Of a DNA stretch of 64,000 bases, positions 52,174 to 62,113 are shown piece by piece. The stretch's first letter is position 1. Every line of letters starts with the position of its first letter. Source of the DNA: Donghicola tyrosinivorans (GTDB lineage: Bacteria; Pseudomonadota; Alphaproteobacteria; Rhodobacterales; Rhodobacteraceae); the NCBI RefSeq assembly GCF_003003355.1, contig NZ_PVTQ01000002.1, positions 372,001-436,000 of the forward strand, given 5' to 3'. Position numbers and translations under genes: made by a program. Below the pieces are notes generated by a model, which saw nothing but the letters and a program-made list of their open reading frames with translations, was not told where the DNA came from and ran no database searches.

Positions 52174-52458
52174 ATGAAAACCTTCACGATTTTTCGAACC
52201 GACAACGCAAGCCGCTATTTGCAGCAACTCTGCAAACACTTTCAGCACAAGACCGAAGTCGTCTTTACTGCCACCGAAGGGCGCTGTGTTTTTGACGTGG
52301 CGACGGCCCAGATGATTGCGGGGGACGATCTGTTGAAAGTCACCATCGAAGCAGAGGATGCGGCGGGGTTGGAGCGTGGCCAGAACGTGATCTGGAAGCA
52401 TCTGGAGCGCTTTGCTTTTCGCGAATCCCTGCCTGCACCGGACTGGCAGATAGTCTGA
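52174..52458 (+). CDS. DUF2218 family protein
   Basis: 94 residues from the ATG at 52174 (MKTFTIFRTDNASRYLQQLC); the open frame upstream crosses the tRNA and is non-coding. Patterns CKHFQHKTEVVFTATEGRC, LLKVTIEAEDAAGLERGQNV and a C-terminal HLERFAF match DUF2218. That family is often near siderophore or iron genes in other bacteria, but no iron genes are here. Soluble. Function unknown. Confidence 0.75.
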   Translation: MKTFTIFRTDNASRYLQQLCKHFQHKTEVVFTATEGRCVFDVATAQMIAGDDLLKVTIEAEDAAGLERGQNVIWKHLERFAFRESLPAPDWQIV

Positions 52459-52558
52459 ACTACGCCGCGTTTCCCGCGGTAGTGTCGTTCTTCACGCACT
52501 GAGTGCTTGACCCGCCATCCCCCGACGGCCATGTAACCTGCGTTATTCCGGAGGACCC

Positions 52559-54358
52559 ATGGCCCGCAGACCCTCATCCAGTGCTTCTTTGCCCGAACGT
52601 GAAAAATCCAAGCGTGTGGGGGCTCTTCGGTCATTGTTGCCGTTCATCATGCCTTATCGCGGGTTGGTGGCTCTGGCGATGGTGGCGCTTGTTCTGACGG
52701 CGGGGATCTCGTTGATGTTGCCGCTGGCGGTGCGCCGCGTGGTGGACAACTTCGGCGTCACTGATGGGGCGATGCTGAATCTTTATTTCGGCTCTGCGCT
52801 GGCTTTGGCGGGGCTTTTGGCCCTTGGTACGGCGGCCCGCTATGCCTTGGTCACCCGCTTGGGCGAACGCGTGGTGGCCGACATCCGCAAGGCGGTGTTC
52901 GACCGGATGGTGGGTATGAGCCCCACTTTCTACGAAAACATCATGACCGGCGAGGTTCTGAGCCGGATCACTACCGATACGACCCTGATCCTGTCGGTGA
53001 TCGGCTCGTCCATCAGCGTGGCGCTGCGCAATGTTCTGATCCTCTTTGGTGGTCTGATCCTGATGCTGGCGACCTCGGCCAAGCTGACCGGTCTGGTGCT
53101 GCTGATTGTGCCGCTGGTGCTGGTGCCGATCTTGACGCTGGGGCGCAAGCTGCGTGTCCTAAGCCGTGAAAACCAAGACTGGATCGCGGCAAGCTCGGGC
53201 GAGGCGTCAGAGGTGTTGCTGTCGGTCCAGACTGTGCAGGCCTTTACCGCAGAGAGCAAAAGCCGTGGCCGGTTCTCTGATGTGACCGAGAAATCCTATG
53301 ACGCGGCCAGACGCCGGATCACCACGCGTGCTTTTATGACGGCGATCGTGATCTTTCTGGTCTTTGCGGGCGTCGTGGGCGTGCTGTGGATCGGGGCGCT
53401 GGATGTGCGGGCAGGGGGCATGTCGGCCGGTGCGCTGATCCAGTTCGTGATCTACTCGGTTATGGTTGCGGGCTCTGTCGGGGCGTTGTCCGAAATCTGG
53501 AGCGAATTGCAGCGTGCCGCTGGCGCGACCGAGCGTTTGGTTGAGCTGTTGAATGCCGAAGATACAGTGACCGATCCTGCGCAGCCTGCGGCGCTGGCGA
53601 AACCGGTGCGCGGGGCGATTACGTTTGATGACGTGAGCTTTGTCTATCCTGCCCGCCCAGATGCCCCTGCGTTGAACAATGTCACGCTGGATGTGGCCCC
53701 GGGTGAGACTGTGGCGCTGGTTGGCCCCTCGGGTGCGGGCAAATCCACCGTCATCCAGTTGCTCGAGCGCTTCTATGATCCGAGTGCCGGTCAAATCCTG
53801 CTGGATGGTGTGGCACTGACTGATCTGGATCGTGATGCCTTCCGCCGTGAGATGGCGCTGGTGCCGCAGGATCCGGTGATCTTTGCGGCCTCGGCCCGCG
53901 AGAATATCCGCTTTGGTCGTCCCGATGCCACCGATGCACAGGTTGAGGCCGCCGCCGCCGCCGCTGCCGCCCATGACTTTATCGCCGCTCTGCCCGACGG
54001 GTATGACACCTATGTGGGTGAGCGGGGCGTGATGCTGTCGGGCGGTCAGAAGCAACGTATCGCCATCGCTCGTGCCATCCTGCGCGATGCGCCAGTTCTG
54101 CTGCTGGATGAGGCCACCAGCGCCCTAGACGCAGAATCAGAGCGGTTGGTGCAACAGGCCGTGGACGAGTTGTCCAAGAACCGGACCACCATTGTTGTGG
54201 CGCACCGTCTGGCGACGGTGAAGAAGGCTGATCGTATTGTGGTCATGGAAGACGGGCGCATCGTTGCCCAAGGAAAACATGACGCTTTGGTCGCCGAAGG
54301 TGGCCTTTATGCGCGGTTGGCCCGACTGCAATTTACCGATGGTCTGGCGGCGGAATAA
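52559..54358 (+). CDS. ABC exporter, fused permease and ATPase (MsbA-like)
   Basis: 599 residues. N-terminal six-helix transmembrane domain (about 30-310) with the coupling loop near RENQDWIAASSGEASEVLLS. The ATPase domain has Walker A GPSGAGKST, Q-loop VPQDPVIF, signature LSGGQKQRIAIARA, Walker B VLLLDEATSALDAES and H-loop VAHRLATV. It is a half transporter that works as a homodimer, exporting lipid, peptide or drug. The start at 52559 follows GGAGG. No partner gene is adjacent, which fits a homodimer. Confidence 0.93.
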   Translation: MARRPSSSASLPEREKSKRVGALRSLLPFIMPYRGLVALAMVALVLTAGISLMLPLAVRRVVDNFGVTDGAMLNLYFGSALALAGLLALGTAARYALVTRLGERVVADIRKAVFDRMVGMSPTFYENIMTGEVLSRITTDTTLILSVIGSSISVALRNVLILFGGLILMLATSAKLTGLVLLIVPLVLVPILTLGRKLRVLSRENQDWIAASSGEASEVLLSVQTVQAFTAESKSRGRFSDVTEKSYDAARRRITTRAFMTAIVIFLVFAGVVGVLWIGALDVRAGGMSAGALIQFVIYSVMVAGSVGALSEIWSELQRAAGATERLVELLNAEDTVTDPAQPAALAKPVRGAITFDDVSFVYPARPDAPALNNVTLDVAPGETVALVGPSGAGKSTVIQLLERFYDPSAGQILLDGVALTDLDRDAFRREMALVPQDPVIFAASARENIRFGRPDATDAQVEAAAAAAAAHDFIAALPDGYDTYVGERGVMLSGGQKQRIAIARAILRDAPVLLLDEATSALDAESERLVQQAVDELSKNRTTIVVAHRLATVKKADRIVVMEDGRIVAQGKHDALVAEGGLYARLARLQFTDGLAAE

Positions 54359-54477
54359 CGCTACGGCGCAAAGCTGACTCTTTCGTTGCGTCAGGCTTGC
54401 GCCATCGCAATGGACACCGCATCCTTATAGCGAGGAACAAAAACGGGGTCCGGACCAACGGGCCGGGGAGGAATTAT

Positions 54478-56355
54478 ATGACCTTTGCATCTGTAAAGGA
54501 TCGCACGGATATCGAAGCCGAAAAGTCTTGGGCGGACCGTAACGTCGCCCGGACCATTCATGACTTCATCGCCAACGCCAAAGACCAGCACGGTCATCGT
54601 CCTGCGGTGAGTTTCCAGCTGACGTCCGATCCTTCGGATAAGGGTGAGACGCTGACGTGGTCCGAACTGTATGGCAAAGTGTGTCAAACCGCGAACTTGC
54701 TGCGCAGTTTGGGGATTGGCCCGAATGATACTGTGGCCTTCCTGCTGCCCAACAGCAATGAGACTGTTTTCACGCTGCTCGGGGGCATGGTTGCGGGGGT
54801 CGTGAACCCGATCAACCCATTGCTGGAGCCTGAGCAGATTAGCGCCATCCTGCGTGAGACGAACGCCAAGGTGCTGGTTACTCTGCGCAGCTTCCCCAAG
54901 ACGGATATCGCCCAGAAGGCCGCTGAGGCCGTCAAGCACGCGCCGAACGTCCATACGGTGCTTGAGATTGACCTGCTGCGCTATCTGACCCCGCCCAAGT
55001 CGTGGATCGTGCCGTTGATCCGCCCCAAGGCACCGGACTATGCCCATGCGGATGTGATGAACTTTACCAAGGCCATCGCGCGCCAGAACCGCACGCTGGA
55101 TTTTGAAGATGTGAAAGAGGATCGCGTTGCGGCCTACTTCCACACCGGCGGCACCACGGGCATGCCGAAAGTGGCGCAGCACAAGTATTCGGGCATGGTC
55201 TATCAGGGCTGGCTTGGGGCCCGTCTGTTGTTTGACGAGCAGGACACGGTGATCTGCCCGCTGCCGCTGTTCCACGTTTTTGCTGTGCATCCGATCCTGA
55301 TGTCAATGATCGCCAGCGGCGCCCATGTGGTCTTCCCGACCCCTGCGGGTTATCGCGGGGAAGGGGTCTTTGATAACTTCTGGAAGCTGGTGGAAAAGTG
55401 GCAGGTGACCTTCATGATCACGGTGCCGACCGCCGTTTCGGCGCTGATGCAGCGGAAAGTGGACGCGGATATCTCGACCCTTAAGACGGCGTTTTCGGGT
55501 TCAGCCCCGATGCCGCTGGAGTTGTTCCGCCGCTTTGAGACCGCTTGCGGCGTCACCATTTGCGAAGGCTATGGTCTAACCGAGGCGACCTGTCTGGTTT
55601 CGATCAACCCGCCGGCTGGGGAAAAGCGTGTGGGCAGCGTGGGCATCCCGTTCCCTTATACCGAAGTCAAAATCCTGCGCAGCACTGCGGATGGTCCTGT
55701 GGAATGCGCCCCCGATGAGGTGGGCGAGATTTGTGTGGCGAACCCCGGCGTCTTTGCAGGCTCGACCTATACCGAGGCGGACAAGAACCGCGATCTGTTC
55801 CACCACGATATTTACCTGCGCACGGGCGATCTGGGCCGTCTGGATCCTGACGGATATCTGTGGATCACAGGCCGTGCCAAGGACTTGATCATTCGTGGTG
55901 GTCACAATATCGACCCTGCCGAGATTGAAGAGGCGTTGCTGACCCATCAGGCGGTGGCCTTTGCCGGTGCGATCGGCCAGCCGGACCCCCATTCGGGCGA
56001 GGTGCCTTGCGCCTATGTGGAACTGGTCAGCGGGGCCGAGGTCTCGGTCGAGGAACTGATGGAGCATGCGCGCAAGCATATCCATGAGCGGGCAGCTTAC
56101 CCCAAGCATCTGGAGATTATGCCGGAATTGCCTAAGACGGCTGTCGGCAAAATCTTCAAGCCGGACCTGCGGAAGATGGCGATTGCGCGGATATACTCGG
56201 CAGCTTTGGCCGAGACCGGCTGTCATGTGGCCGAAGTGGTGGATGACAAAAAACGCGGGCTTGTGGCGCGGGTTCAGAAGGGTCCGAACGGCGCTGATCC
56301 TCGTGTGGCCGAAATTCTGGCCAGCCATACCCGTCCGTGGGAATGGATCGATTGA
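54478..56355 (+). CDS. Acyl-CoA synthetase (AMP-forming, FadD-like)
   Basis: 625 residues from the ATG at 54478, preceded by GGGAGGAATT. P-loop FHTGGTTGMPKVAQHKYSG, EGYGLTEATCLVS, YLRTGDLGRLD, GRAKDLIIRGGHNIDPAEIE and the catalytic lysine in PKTAVGKIFKPDLRK are clear. The P-loop begins HTGGTTG rather than YTSGTTG, seen in several long-chain FadD relatives. Chain length preference cannot be read from the sequence. Single gene with a long hairpin after its stop. Confidence 0.88.
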   Translation: MTFASVKDRTDIEAEKSWADRNVARTIHDFIANAKDQHGHRPAVSFQLTSDPSDKGETLTWSELYGKVCQTANLLRSLGIGPNDTVAFLLPNSNETVFTLLGGMVAGVVNPINPLLEPEQISAILRETNAKVLVTLRSFPKTDIAQKAAEAVKHAPNVHTVLEIDLLRYLTPPKSWIVPLIRPKAPDYAHADVMNFTKAIARQNRTLDFEDVKEDRVAAYFHTGGTTGMPKVAQHKYSGMVYQGWLGARLLFDEQDTVICPLPLFHVFAVHPILMSMIASGAHVVFPTPAGYRGEGVFDNFWKLVEKWQVTFMITVPTAVSALMQRKVDADISTLKTAFSGSAPMPLELFRRFETACGVTICEGYGLTEATCLVSINPPAGEKRVGSVGIPFPYTEVKILRSTADGPVECAPDEVGEICVANPGVFAGSTYTEADKNRDLFHHDIYLRTGDLGRLDPDGYLWITGRAKDLIIRGGHNIDPAEIEEALLTHQAVAFAGAIGQPDPHSGEVPCAYVELVSGAEVSVEELMEHARKHIHERAAYPKHLEIMPELPKTAVGKIFKPDLRKMAIARIYSAALAETGCHVAEVVDDKKRGLVARVQKGPNGADPRVAEILASHTRPWEWID

Positions 56356-56375
56356 TCTGCCTTTGAGGGGTGGAA

Positions 56376-56408
56376 CGAACAAGGGGGGCATCGAGCCCCC
56401 CTTGTTCG
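56376..56408. terminator. 14-bp perfect hairpin between convergent genes
   Basis: CGAACAAGGGGGGC / GCCCCCCTTGTTCG with a 5-base loop. There is no strong T-run on either strand. It lies 21 bases after the synthetase stop and 8 bases after the SDR stop, so it can serve both convergent genes. Confidence 0.6.
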
Positions 56409-56415
56409 TGGGGTG

Positions 56416-57162
56416 CTACTGGGCGGTGTAGCCGCCATCGACCAGATGGTACGAGCCTGTGATAAAGCTGGCCTTATCCGACAAGAGGTAGACCACGAGT
56501 GAGGCCACCTCTTCGGGGGTGCCCATGCGTTTGAGGGCATGGATGCTTTCCAGATAGGCCTGCGCGTCTTTGTCCAGCGCATCGTCAACCAGCGGCGTAT
56601 GGATAAAGCCCGGCCCGACCGAGTTGACGCGGATGTTGTCGGCGGCATGTTCAAGGGCTGTCGATTTTGTCATGCCAACCACCCCATGTTTTGCTGCCAC
56701 ATAGGCCGGTGATTGTGCGAACCCGACCGAGCCCAGAATCGATGCGATGTTCACAATCGCTCCGCCGCCGGTCTTTTTCATTTCGGGAATCGCATAGCGC
56801 ATTCCGTAGAAAACGCCGCTGAGGTTCACATCGATCACCTGACGCCAGCTGTCTGTGGGGTATTCGCCCGTTGGAGCCAGTGCACCGCCTATGCCTGCGT
56901 TGTTGACCAGATAGTCCAGACAGCCGGTTTTCTGCACTGCCAGAGCCATGAGGGCTGCAACGGATGATTCGTCGGCGACATTGACCGCTGCGCCGATTGC
57001 CCCATTGCCGCAGGCCTTGGCGGCGGCATCGGCTTTGCTCTGATCCAGATCGGCCACTATGACTGTTGCGCCGGAGGCTGCCAGTTCGGCGGCGATGGCA
57101 GCACCGATTCCCGAGGCGGCACCCGTGACAACGGCGGTCTTACCTTCAAAAGTGATCTGCAT
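56416..57162 (-). CDS. Short-chain dehydrogenase/reductase (SDR)
   Basis: 248 residues. The NAD(P) motif TGAASGIGAA is at 14-23, with NNAG near 84 and the catalytic Ser in IVNIASILGS. Active-site YVAAK with RVNSVGPGFIHTPL and the C-terminal YHLVDGGYTAQ complete a classical SDR. Asp40 (VADLDQ) after the second strand favours NAD. The substrate is unknown; 3-hydroxyacyl or cyclic alcohols are possible. Next to an acyl-CoA synthetase but convergent, so not in its operon. Confidence 0.85.
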   Translation of the reverse strand: MQITFEGKTAVVTGAASGIGAAIAAELAASGATVIVADLDQSKADAAAKACGNGAIGAAVNVADESSVAALMALAVQKTGCLDYLVNNAGIGGALAPTGEYPTDSWRQVIDVNLSGVFYGMRYAIPEMKKTGGGAIVNIASILGSVGFAQSPAYVAAKHGVVGMTKSTALEHAADNIRVNSVGPGFIHTPLVDDALDKDAQAYLESIHALKRMGTPEEVASLVVYLLSDKASFITGSYHLVDGGYTAQ

Positions 57163-57346
57163 CTTACTCTCCTCTCACCGGAAAATTCCTTTGATGAAAA
57201 GAGGATGAACCTGTTCGCTCTTTGGAAAAATGATCTACGACAGATTGCACTGTGAACTGGCGCACGCATTGGTCGCGTAAAATGCGCCGGCACATGGACG
57301 CGATGTTGTGCGATTGTGTTAAGCGTCTGTTTTATCGGGAATAAGA

Positions 57347-57421
<75 letters not shown>

Positions 57422-57589
57422 ATCCTGTGCTGAAAGGCGTTGTTTTCTAGCGACTTAGCGTTTCCGTTTCCGGTGTGTCCGCCGGTCCGCTGTGTCAGCG
57501 CCCTTTCGGTGAGGGGGCTTCTAATAACAAAATTCAGGGTGTGCAAGGGCAATCTGGACGGTTTTTTCATCTACATGTACAGACAGGGC

Positions 57590-57745
57590 ATGACACAGCC
57601 GAACACACCGAAAAATACCAAGAAAAATAAGGACGCGGGCCGCGAAGAGCGTATGAAGGCCGCGCTGAAAGCGAATATGGCCAAGCGCAAAGCCCAAGCG
57701 TCGGCCCGAAAAAAAGCCGCCGAGCAGGACAAGGAACAAGATTGA
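57590..57745 (+). CDS. 51-residue highly basic protein coupled to murA
   Basis: [20 protein letters not shown] starts the protein; the rest is Lys/Ala-rich ([20 protein letters not shown]) and should be one long helix. There are no Cys, Trp or aromatic residues. Its TGA shares a base with the murA ATG (TGATG), so the two are translationally coupled. I recall similar short genes before murA in Rhodobacterales. It could bind RNA or the ribosome, or merely drive murA translation. The start at 57590 has weak AGACAGGG upstream; an ATG at 57575 is in frame but gives a longer leader. Confidence 0.65.
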   Translation: MTQPNTPKNTKKNKDAGREERMKAALKANMAKRKAQASARKKAAEQDKEQD

Positions 57746-59013
57746 TGGATTCGATTATCGTACAGGGCGGCGCAGAGCTGCGCGGACAAATCCCGATTGC
57801 GGGTGCAAAGAACGCTTGTTTGACGCTGATGCCTGCGACCCTTCTGTCGGAAGAGCCGCTGACCCTGACCAACGCGCCGCGTCTGTCGGACATCCGCACC
57901 ATGACCACGCTGCTGCAATCGCTGGGGGCCGAGGTGTCCAGCTTGCAGTCGGGCAAGGTGCTGGCGATGTCCTCGCACGATATCAACAACCACACGGCGG
58001 ACTATGACATCGTGCGCAAGATGCGCGCCTCGATTCTGGTGCTGGGGCCGATGTTGGCCCGTGATGGTCACGCGATTGTCTCGTTGCCTGGGGGCTGCGC
58101 GATTGGGGCGCGTCCCGTGGACCTGCACCTGACCGCTCTGGAAGCGATGGGTGCCGATCTGGATCTGCGTGACGGTTATGTCCATGCCAAGGCGGCGGGC
58201 GGTCTGAAAGGCGGCATCGTTGATTTCCGTTTCGCCTCTGTTGGCGCGACCGAGAACGCCCTGATGGCGGCCACGCTGGCCAAAGGCACCACCGTTCTGA
58301 ACAACGCCGCCCGCGAGCCCGAGATCGTCGATTTGGCGAACTGCCTGCGGGCGATGGGTGCGCAGATCGAAGGTGACGGCACCAGCCGCATCGAAATCCA
58401 AGGTGTAGACCGTCTGCACGGTGCGACCCATCAGGTCGTCGCGGACCGGATCGAACTGGGCACCTACATGCTGGCCCCTGCGATTGCGGGCGGCGAGGTT
58501 GAGCTGCTGGGTGGCTCGCTGGATCTGATCGGTGCGTTTGTCGAAAAGCTGGAAGAAGCGGGCGTTGAGGTCACTGCGACCGAAAACGGCATCAAGGTGC
58601 GCCGCAAAAACGGCCGCGTGAAGGCTGTGGACGTGACGACCGAGCCGTTCCCCGGCTTCCCCACCGACCTTCAAGCCCAGTTCATGGCGATGATGTGTAC
58701 CGCCGAAGGCTCGTGCGTTCTGGAAGAGAAGATCTTTGAGAACCGCTTTATGCACGCCCCCGAACTGACCCGCATGGGCGCGAACATCGAAGTGCATGGC
58801 GGTACTGCCACCGTGCATGGGGTTGAGCGTCTGAAAGGTGCGCCAGTGATGGCCACCGACCTGCGGGCCTCGGTTTCGCTGATTCTTGCCGGTCTGGCTG
58901 CCGAAGGGGAAACCCGCGTGAACCGCGTCTACCATCTGGACCGCGGATATGAGAGCGTCGAAACCAAACTTGGCGCATGTGGTGCCAAGATCGAAAGGGT
59001 GAAAGAACAGTGA
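57745..59013 (+). CDS. murA: UDP-N-acetylglucosamine 1-carboxyvinyltransferase
   Basis: 422 residues from the ATG at 57745. [14 protein letters not shown] is the N-terminal signature; the catalytic and fosfomycin-target cysteine is C118 in [30 protein letters not shown] and [14 protein letters not shown] follow. It performs the first committed step of peptidoglycan precursor synthesis. It overlaps the DUF2948 gene at its end (GTGA), so small basic protein, murA and DUF2948 form one translationally coupled unit. Confidence 0.97.
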   Translation: MDSIIVQGGAELRGQIPIAGAKNACLTLMPATLLSEEPLTLTNAPRLSDIRTMTTLLQSLGAEVSSLQSGKVLAMSSHDINNHTADYDIVRKMRASILVLGPMLARDGHAIVSLPGGCAIGARPVDLHLTALEAMGADLDLRDGYVHAKAAGGLKGGIVDFRFASVGATENALMAATLAKGTTVLNNAAREPEIVDLANCLRAMGAQIEGDGTSRIEIQGVDRLHGATHQVVADRIELGTYMLAPAIAGGEVELLGGSLDLIGAFVEKLEEAGVEVTATENGIKVRRKNGRVKAVDVTTEPFPGFPTDLQAQFMAMMCTAEGSCVLEEKIFENRFMHAPELTRMGANIEVHGGTATVHGVERLKGAPVMATDLRASVSLILAGLAAEGETRVNRVYHLDRGYESVETKLGACGAKIERVKEQ

Positions 59014-59474
59014 CCGAAGACGCACGTTTCGAAGATGCCAGTCCGAAGCCTCTGAACCTTGGGGCGATGGATGCCGAAGATCTGGCTGTGATCTCGGCCC
59101 TTGCGCAGGATGCGGTGCTGCCGGTCTCAGAGTTGCGGTTTGAAAAGGGGGCAGGGCGCTTTGCCCTGCTGCTGAACCGTTTCCGCTGGGAGGATAAGAC
59201 CGCCGCCCGTCCCGAACGTGTGCAATCGGTTCTGGTCTTTGAAAATGTGCAGGGCGTTGCGTCCCAAGGGGTTGATCGCAGCGACAAGGATCAGGTGCTG
59301 TCGCTGCTGTCGGTCGAATTTGCGGAAACCGACGCGCCCAGTGGCCATATTGTTCTGAACTTTGCTGGCGATGGCGCCATGCGCCTGAGTGTTGAGGCGG
59401 TTCAGGCGACATTGCGGGATGTGACGCGCCCCTACTATGCACCTTCGGGCAAAGTGCCGGATCACGGCGCATGA
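59010..59474 (+). CDS. DUF2948 family protein
   Basis: 154 residues from the GTG at 59010, within the GTGA overlap with mur[21 protein letters not shown], a [13 protein letters not shown] block and [19 protein letters not shown] match DUF2948, a family found next to murA and hisD in alphaproteobacteria. The fold is unknown, with beta-rich appearance and no signal peptide. A terminator follows, so it closes the murA unit. Confidence 0.85.
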   Translation: MTEDARFEDASPKPLNLGAMDAEDLAVISALAQDAVLPVSELRFEKGAGRFALLLNRFRWEDKTAARPERVQSVLVFENVQGVASQGVDRSDKDQVLSLLSVEFAETDAPSGHIVLNFAGDGAMRLSVEAVQATLRDVTRPYYAPSGKVPDHGA

Positions 59475-59495
59475 TCCGCTGATAGAACTGTTTGG

Positions 59496-59524
59496 AAAGG
59501 CCGCACCTCTGATGCGGCCTTTTG
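59496..59524 (+). terminator. Rho-independent terminator of the murA-DUF2948 unit
   Basis: AAAGGCCGCA / TGCGGCCTTT with a 7-base loop, then TTGCTT. It starts 22 bases after the DUF2948 stop and separates the unit from hisD. Confidence 0.85.
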
Positions 59525-59601
59525 CTTGTAGCGCGGGTAGTTCTTGAGGACCGCGCCCCTGCGGTCTATGTCTGCGCCCAGAGTTAAAGGAGCCGCAGTC
59601 C

Positions 59602-60903
59602 ATGCCCGTTTTCCTGTCCACCCGTGACGCCGATTTCGAAGACCAGTTCACCGCGCTGCTTGGTGCCAAGCGTGAGGACAGCCCCGATGTGGATCATATC
59701 GTGGCCGAGATCATCGCAGATGTTCGGGCGCGGGGCGATGCGGCTTTGTTGGACTACACCGCCAAGTTCGACCGTATGGTCCTGAGTGCTGATCAACTGG
59801 CCTTCACGGCCGAAGAGATCGACGCACTGGTCGCGCAGGTCTCGGATGAGGAACGCGCTGCGCTGGAAGTCGCCGCCGCCCGTATCCGTGCCTATCACGA
59901 ACGCCAAATGCCCGAAGATCAGCGCTGGGTCGATGACAGCGGGGCAGAGCTTGGCTGGCGCTGGACGCCGGTTTCGGCGGCGGGTCTATACGTGCCCGGT
60001 GGCTTGGCGTCCTATCCCAGCAGCGTTCTGATGAATGCGATTCCGGCCAAGGTGGCTGGCGTGGGTCGTCTGGCGATCACTGTGCCGACCCCTGATGGCA
60101 TCGCGAACCCGCTGGTGCTGCTGGCCGCACGTCTGGCTGGCGTGGATGAGATTTACCGCATCGGTGGCGCACAGGCCGTGGCCGCATTGGCCTATGGCAC
60201 CGAAACCGTGCGGCCTGTGGACAAGATCACCGGCCCCGGCAACGCCTTTGTGGCCGCCGCCAAGCGCCGTGTGTTCGGCAAGGTGGGCATCGACATGATT
60301 GCTGGCCCGTCCGAGATTCTGGTGATTGCCGATAAGGACAATGATGCGGACTGGATCGCTCTTGATCTGCTGTCGCAGGCCGAACACGATGAAAGTGCGC
60401 AGTCGATCCTGATCACGGACAGCGAAGCCTTTGCTAGCGACGTTGTCGCCGCCGTTGAAAAGCGTTTGGAAACGCTGGAACGCCGCGCCATTGCGGGAGC
60501 AAGCTGGCGTGATTTCGGGGCGGTGGTGCTGGTTGAGGATATGGATCAGGCTGCCGCGCTTTCTGATCGTATCGCGCCGGAACACCTTGAACTGTGCGTC
60601 GCCGATCCTGACGCGCTGTCGGAAAAGATCACCCACGCGGGCGCGATCTTCCTTGGCGCTTGGACGCCCGAGGCGATTGGCGATTACGTTGGCGGTCCGA
60701 ACCACGTGTTGCCCACTGCGCGCTCGGCCCGTTTCAGCTCTGGCCTCTCGGTGATGGATTTCGTCAAGCGAACCACGCTGGCCAAGATGACTCCGGCGGC
60801 GTTGCGGGCCATTGGCCCCTCGGCCGAGGTGTTGGCCAAGAGCGAAAGCCTTGAGGCGCACGGCCTGTCCGTGACCGCCCGTCTGCAAAAGCTGAACGAT
60901 TAA
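59602..60903 (+). CDS. hisD: Histidinol dehydrogenase
   Basis: 433 residues. AAAGGAG precedes the ATG. GLYVPGGLASYPSSVLMNAI, the IGGAQAVAALAYGTETV block, DMIAGPSEILVIAD and AEHDESAQSIL (zinc and catalytic His/Glu) are intact, as is GPNHVLPT near the end. It oxidises histidinol to histidine by two NAD-dependent steps. It starts a run of same-direction genes through the window end; the next gene is only 13 bases away. Confidence 0.97.
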   Translation: MPVFLSTRDADFEDQFTALLGAKREDSPDVDHIVAEIIADVRARGDAALLDYTAKFDRMVLSADQLAFTAEEIDALVAQVSDEERAALEVAAARIRAYHERQMPEDQRWVDDSGAELGWRWTPVSAAGLYVPGGLASYPSSVLMNAIPAKVAGVGRLAITVPTPDGIANPLVLLAARLAGVDEIYRIGGAQAVAALAYGTETVRPVDKITGPGNAFVAAAKRRVFGKVGIDMIAGPSEILVIADKDNDADWIALDLLSQAEHDESAQSILITDSEAFASDVVAAVEKRLETLERRAIAGASWRDFGAVVLVEDMDQAAALSDRIAPEHLELCVADPDALSEKITHAGAIFLGAWTPEAIGDYVGGPNHVLPTARSARFSSGLSVMDFVKRTTLAKMTPAALRAIGPSAEVLAKSESLEAHGLSVTARLQKLND

Positions 60904-60916
60904 AGGGGCAGGGACC

Positions 60917-61330
60917 ATGACAGCGACCATCTATCACAATCCCCGTTGCAGCAAATCGCGCAACGCGCTGACGATCTTGAAGGCAGCGGGCGAAGATCCG
61001 AAGGTGGTCGAATACCTGAAAACCGGCTGGACCCGCGATACGCTGGTCACCCTCTTCACCGATGCGGGCATCAGCCCCCGTCAGGCCATGCGCAAGGCAG
61101 AGGCGAAAGAACTGGGGCTGCTTGGCGATGATGTCAGCACCAACGACATCCTTCAGGCGATGATCGAAAACCCCGTGCTGGTGGAGCGTCCCATCGTGCA
61201 GACCCCTAAAGGCACCGCGATTTGCCGCCCCATGTCGAACCTGTTGCCTTTGCTGGCGCAGCCTCTGGCGGGACCGGTTATGGATGCCAAAGGCAATGTG
61301 CTGGTGGATGAGGAAGGGAACGCCCTGTGA
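60917..61330 (+). CDS. arsC: Arsenate reductase-like protein (ArsC, glutaredoxin type)
   Basis: 137 residues. The active-site Cys is C11 in NPRCSKSRN, with basic residues at R10 and K13; [14 protein letters not shown] carries the conserved C-terminal arginine. The C-terminus has an added [16 protein letters not shown] tail beyond the usual ~115-120 residues. The protein reduces arsenate to arsenite with glutathione/glutaredoxin. It is followed by arsH in a GTGA overlap, which supports an arsenic role over the related Spx/YffB branch. No arsR or arsenite pump is visible. Confidence 0.78.
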   Translation: MTATIYHNPRCSKSRNALTILKAAGEDPKVVEYLKTGWTRDTLVTLFTDAGISPRQAMRKAEAKELGLLGDDVSTNDILQAMIENPVLVERPIVQTPKGTAICRPMSNLLPLLAQPLAGPVMDAKGNVLVDEEGNAL

Positions 61331-62037
61331 CCGATACGCCCAATATCGACGACGCGCAGTTTCAGGACTTTGACCCCCAGCGTTTGTTCGGCGCGGAACG
61401 CAGCACTCACGCGCCGCGTATACTGATGCTGTATGGATCGCTGCGCGAACGCTCATTCTCTCGCCTTCTGGCCGAAGAGGCAGGCCGCGTGCTGACCCGC
61501 CTTGGGGCCGAGGTGCGGTTCTATGATCCCAAAGATCTTCCGCTGCCCGATGGCGCCGACGCCAGCCATCCCAAGGTGGCCGAGCTGCGCGAGTTGGCTC
61601 AATGGGCCGAAGGTATGGTCTGGTCCAGCCCCGAACGGCACGGCAACATGACCGCTGTGATGAAGGCGCAGATTGACTGGATTCCCCTGTCGCTTGGCGG
61701 GGTGCGCCCGACCCAAGGCAAGACACTGGCCCTGATGCAAGTGTGCGGCGGCAGTCAGAGCTTTAACACCGTGAACCAGATGCGCACTTTGGGCCGGTGG
61801 ATGCGGATGCTGACCATCCCGAACCAGAGCAGCGTGGCCAAGGCTTTTAACGAGTTTGATGCGGCGGGGCGAATGCTGCCTTCGCCCTATTACAACCGTA
61901 TGGTTGATGTGATGGAAGAACTGGTCAAGTTCACCTGGCTGACCCGCGATTTGAACGATTATCTGCTGGATCGCTACAGTGAACGGGTGGAATCAGCCGA
62001 AGAGCTGTCCAAAAGGGTGAACCAGAAGTCCCTTTGA
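61327..62037 (+). CDS. arsH: ArsH NADPH-dependent flavin reductase
   Basis: 236 residues from the GTG at 61327. The FMN-binding [11 protein letters not shown] loop near 38-48, [20 protein letters not shown] and [20 protein letters not shown] are diagnostic of ArsH. The enzyme oxidises trivalent organoarsenicals or acts as a quinone/azo reductase. It is co-transcribed with arsC, and this pair sits between hisD and UPF0262, genes that are usually adjacent in related bacteria. Confidence 0.88.
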   Translation: MTDTPNIDDAQFQDFDPQRLFGAERSTHAPRILMLYGSLRERSFSRLLAEEAGRVLTRLGAEVRFYDPKDLPLPDGADASHPKVAELRELAQWAEGMVWSSPERHGNMTAVMKAQIDWIPLSLGGVRPTQGKTLALMQVCGGSQSFNTVNQMRTLGRWMRMLTIPNQSSVAKAFNEFDAAGRMLPSPYYNRMVDVMEELVKFTWLTRDLNDYLLDRYSERVESAEELSKRVNQKSL

Positions 62038-62113
62038 CGTGGCATTCCGCTTGCGCCGCCTGCGGGCGTCGATAAAGTCGGGGGCGTATATGGAACAACC
62101 CCCTCAGTAAGCC

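Noticed and set aside
57571-59472. 633-codon minus-strand open frame opposite murA and DUF2948
   Set aside because: Antisense shadow; crosses two coupled real genes and has no domain signatures.
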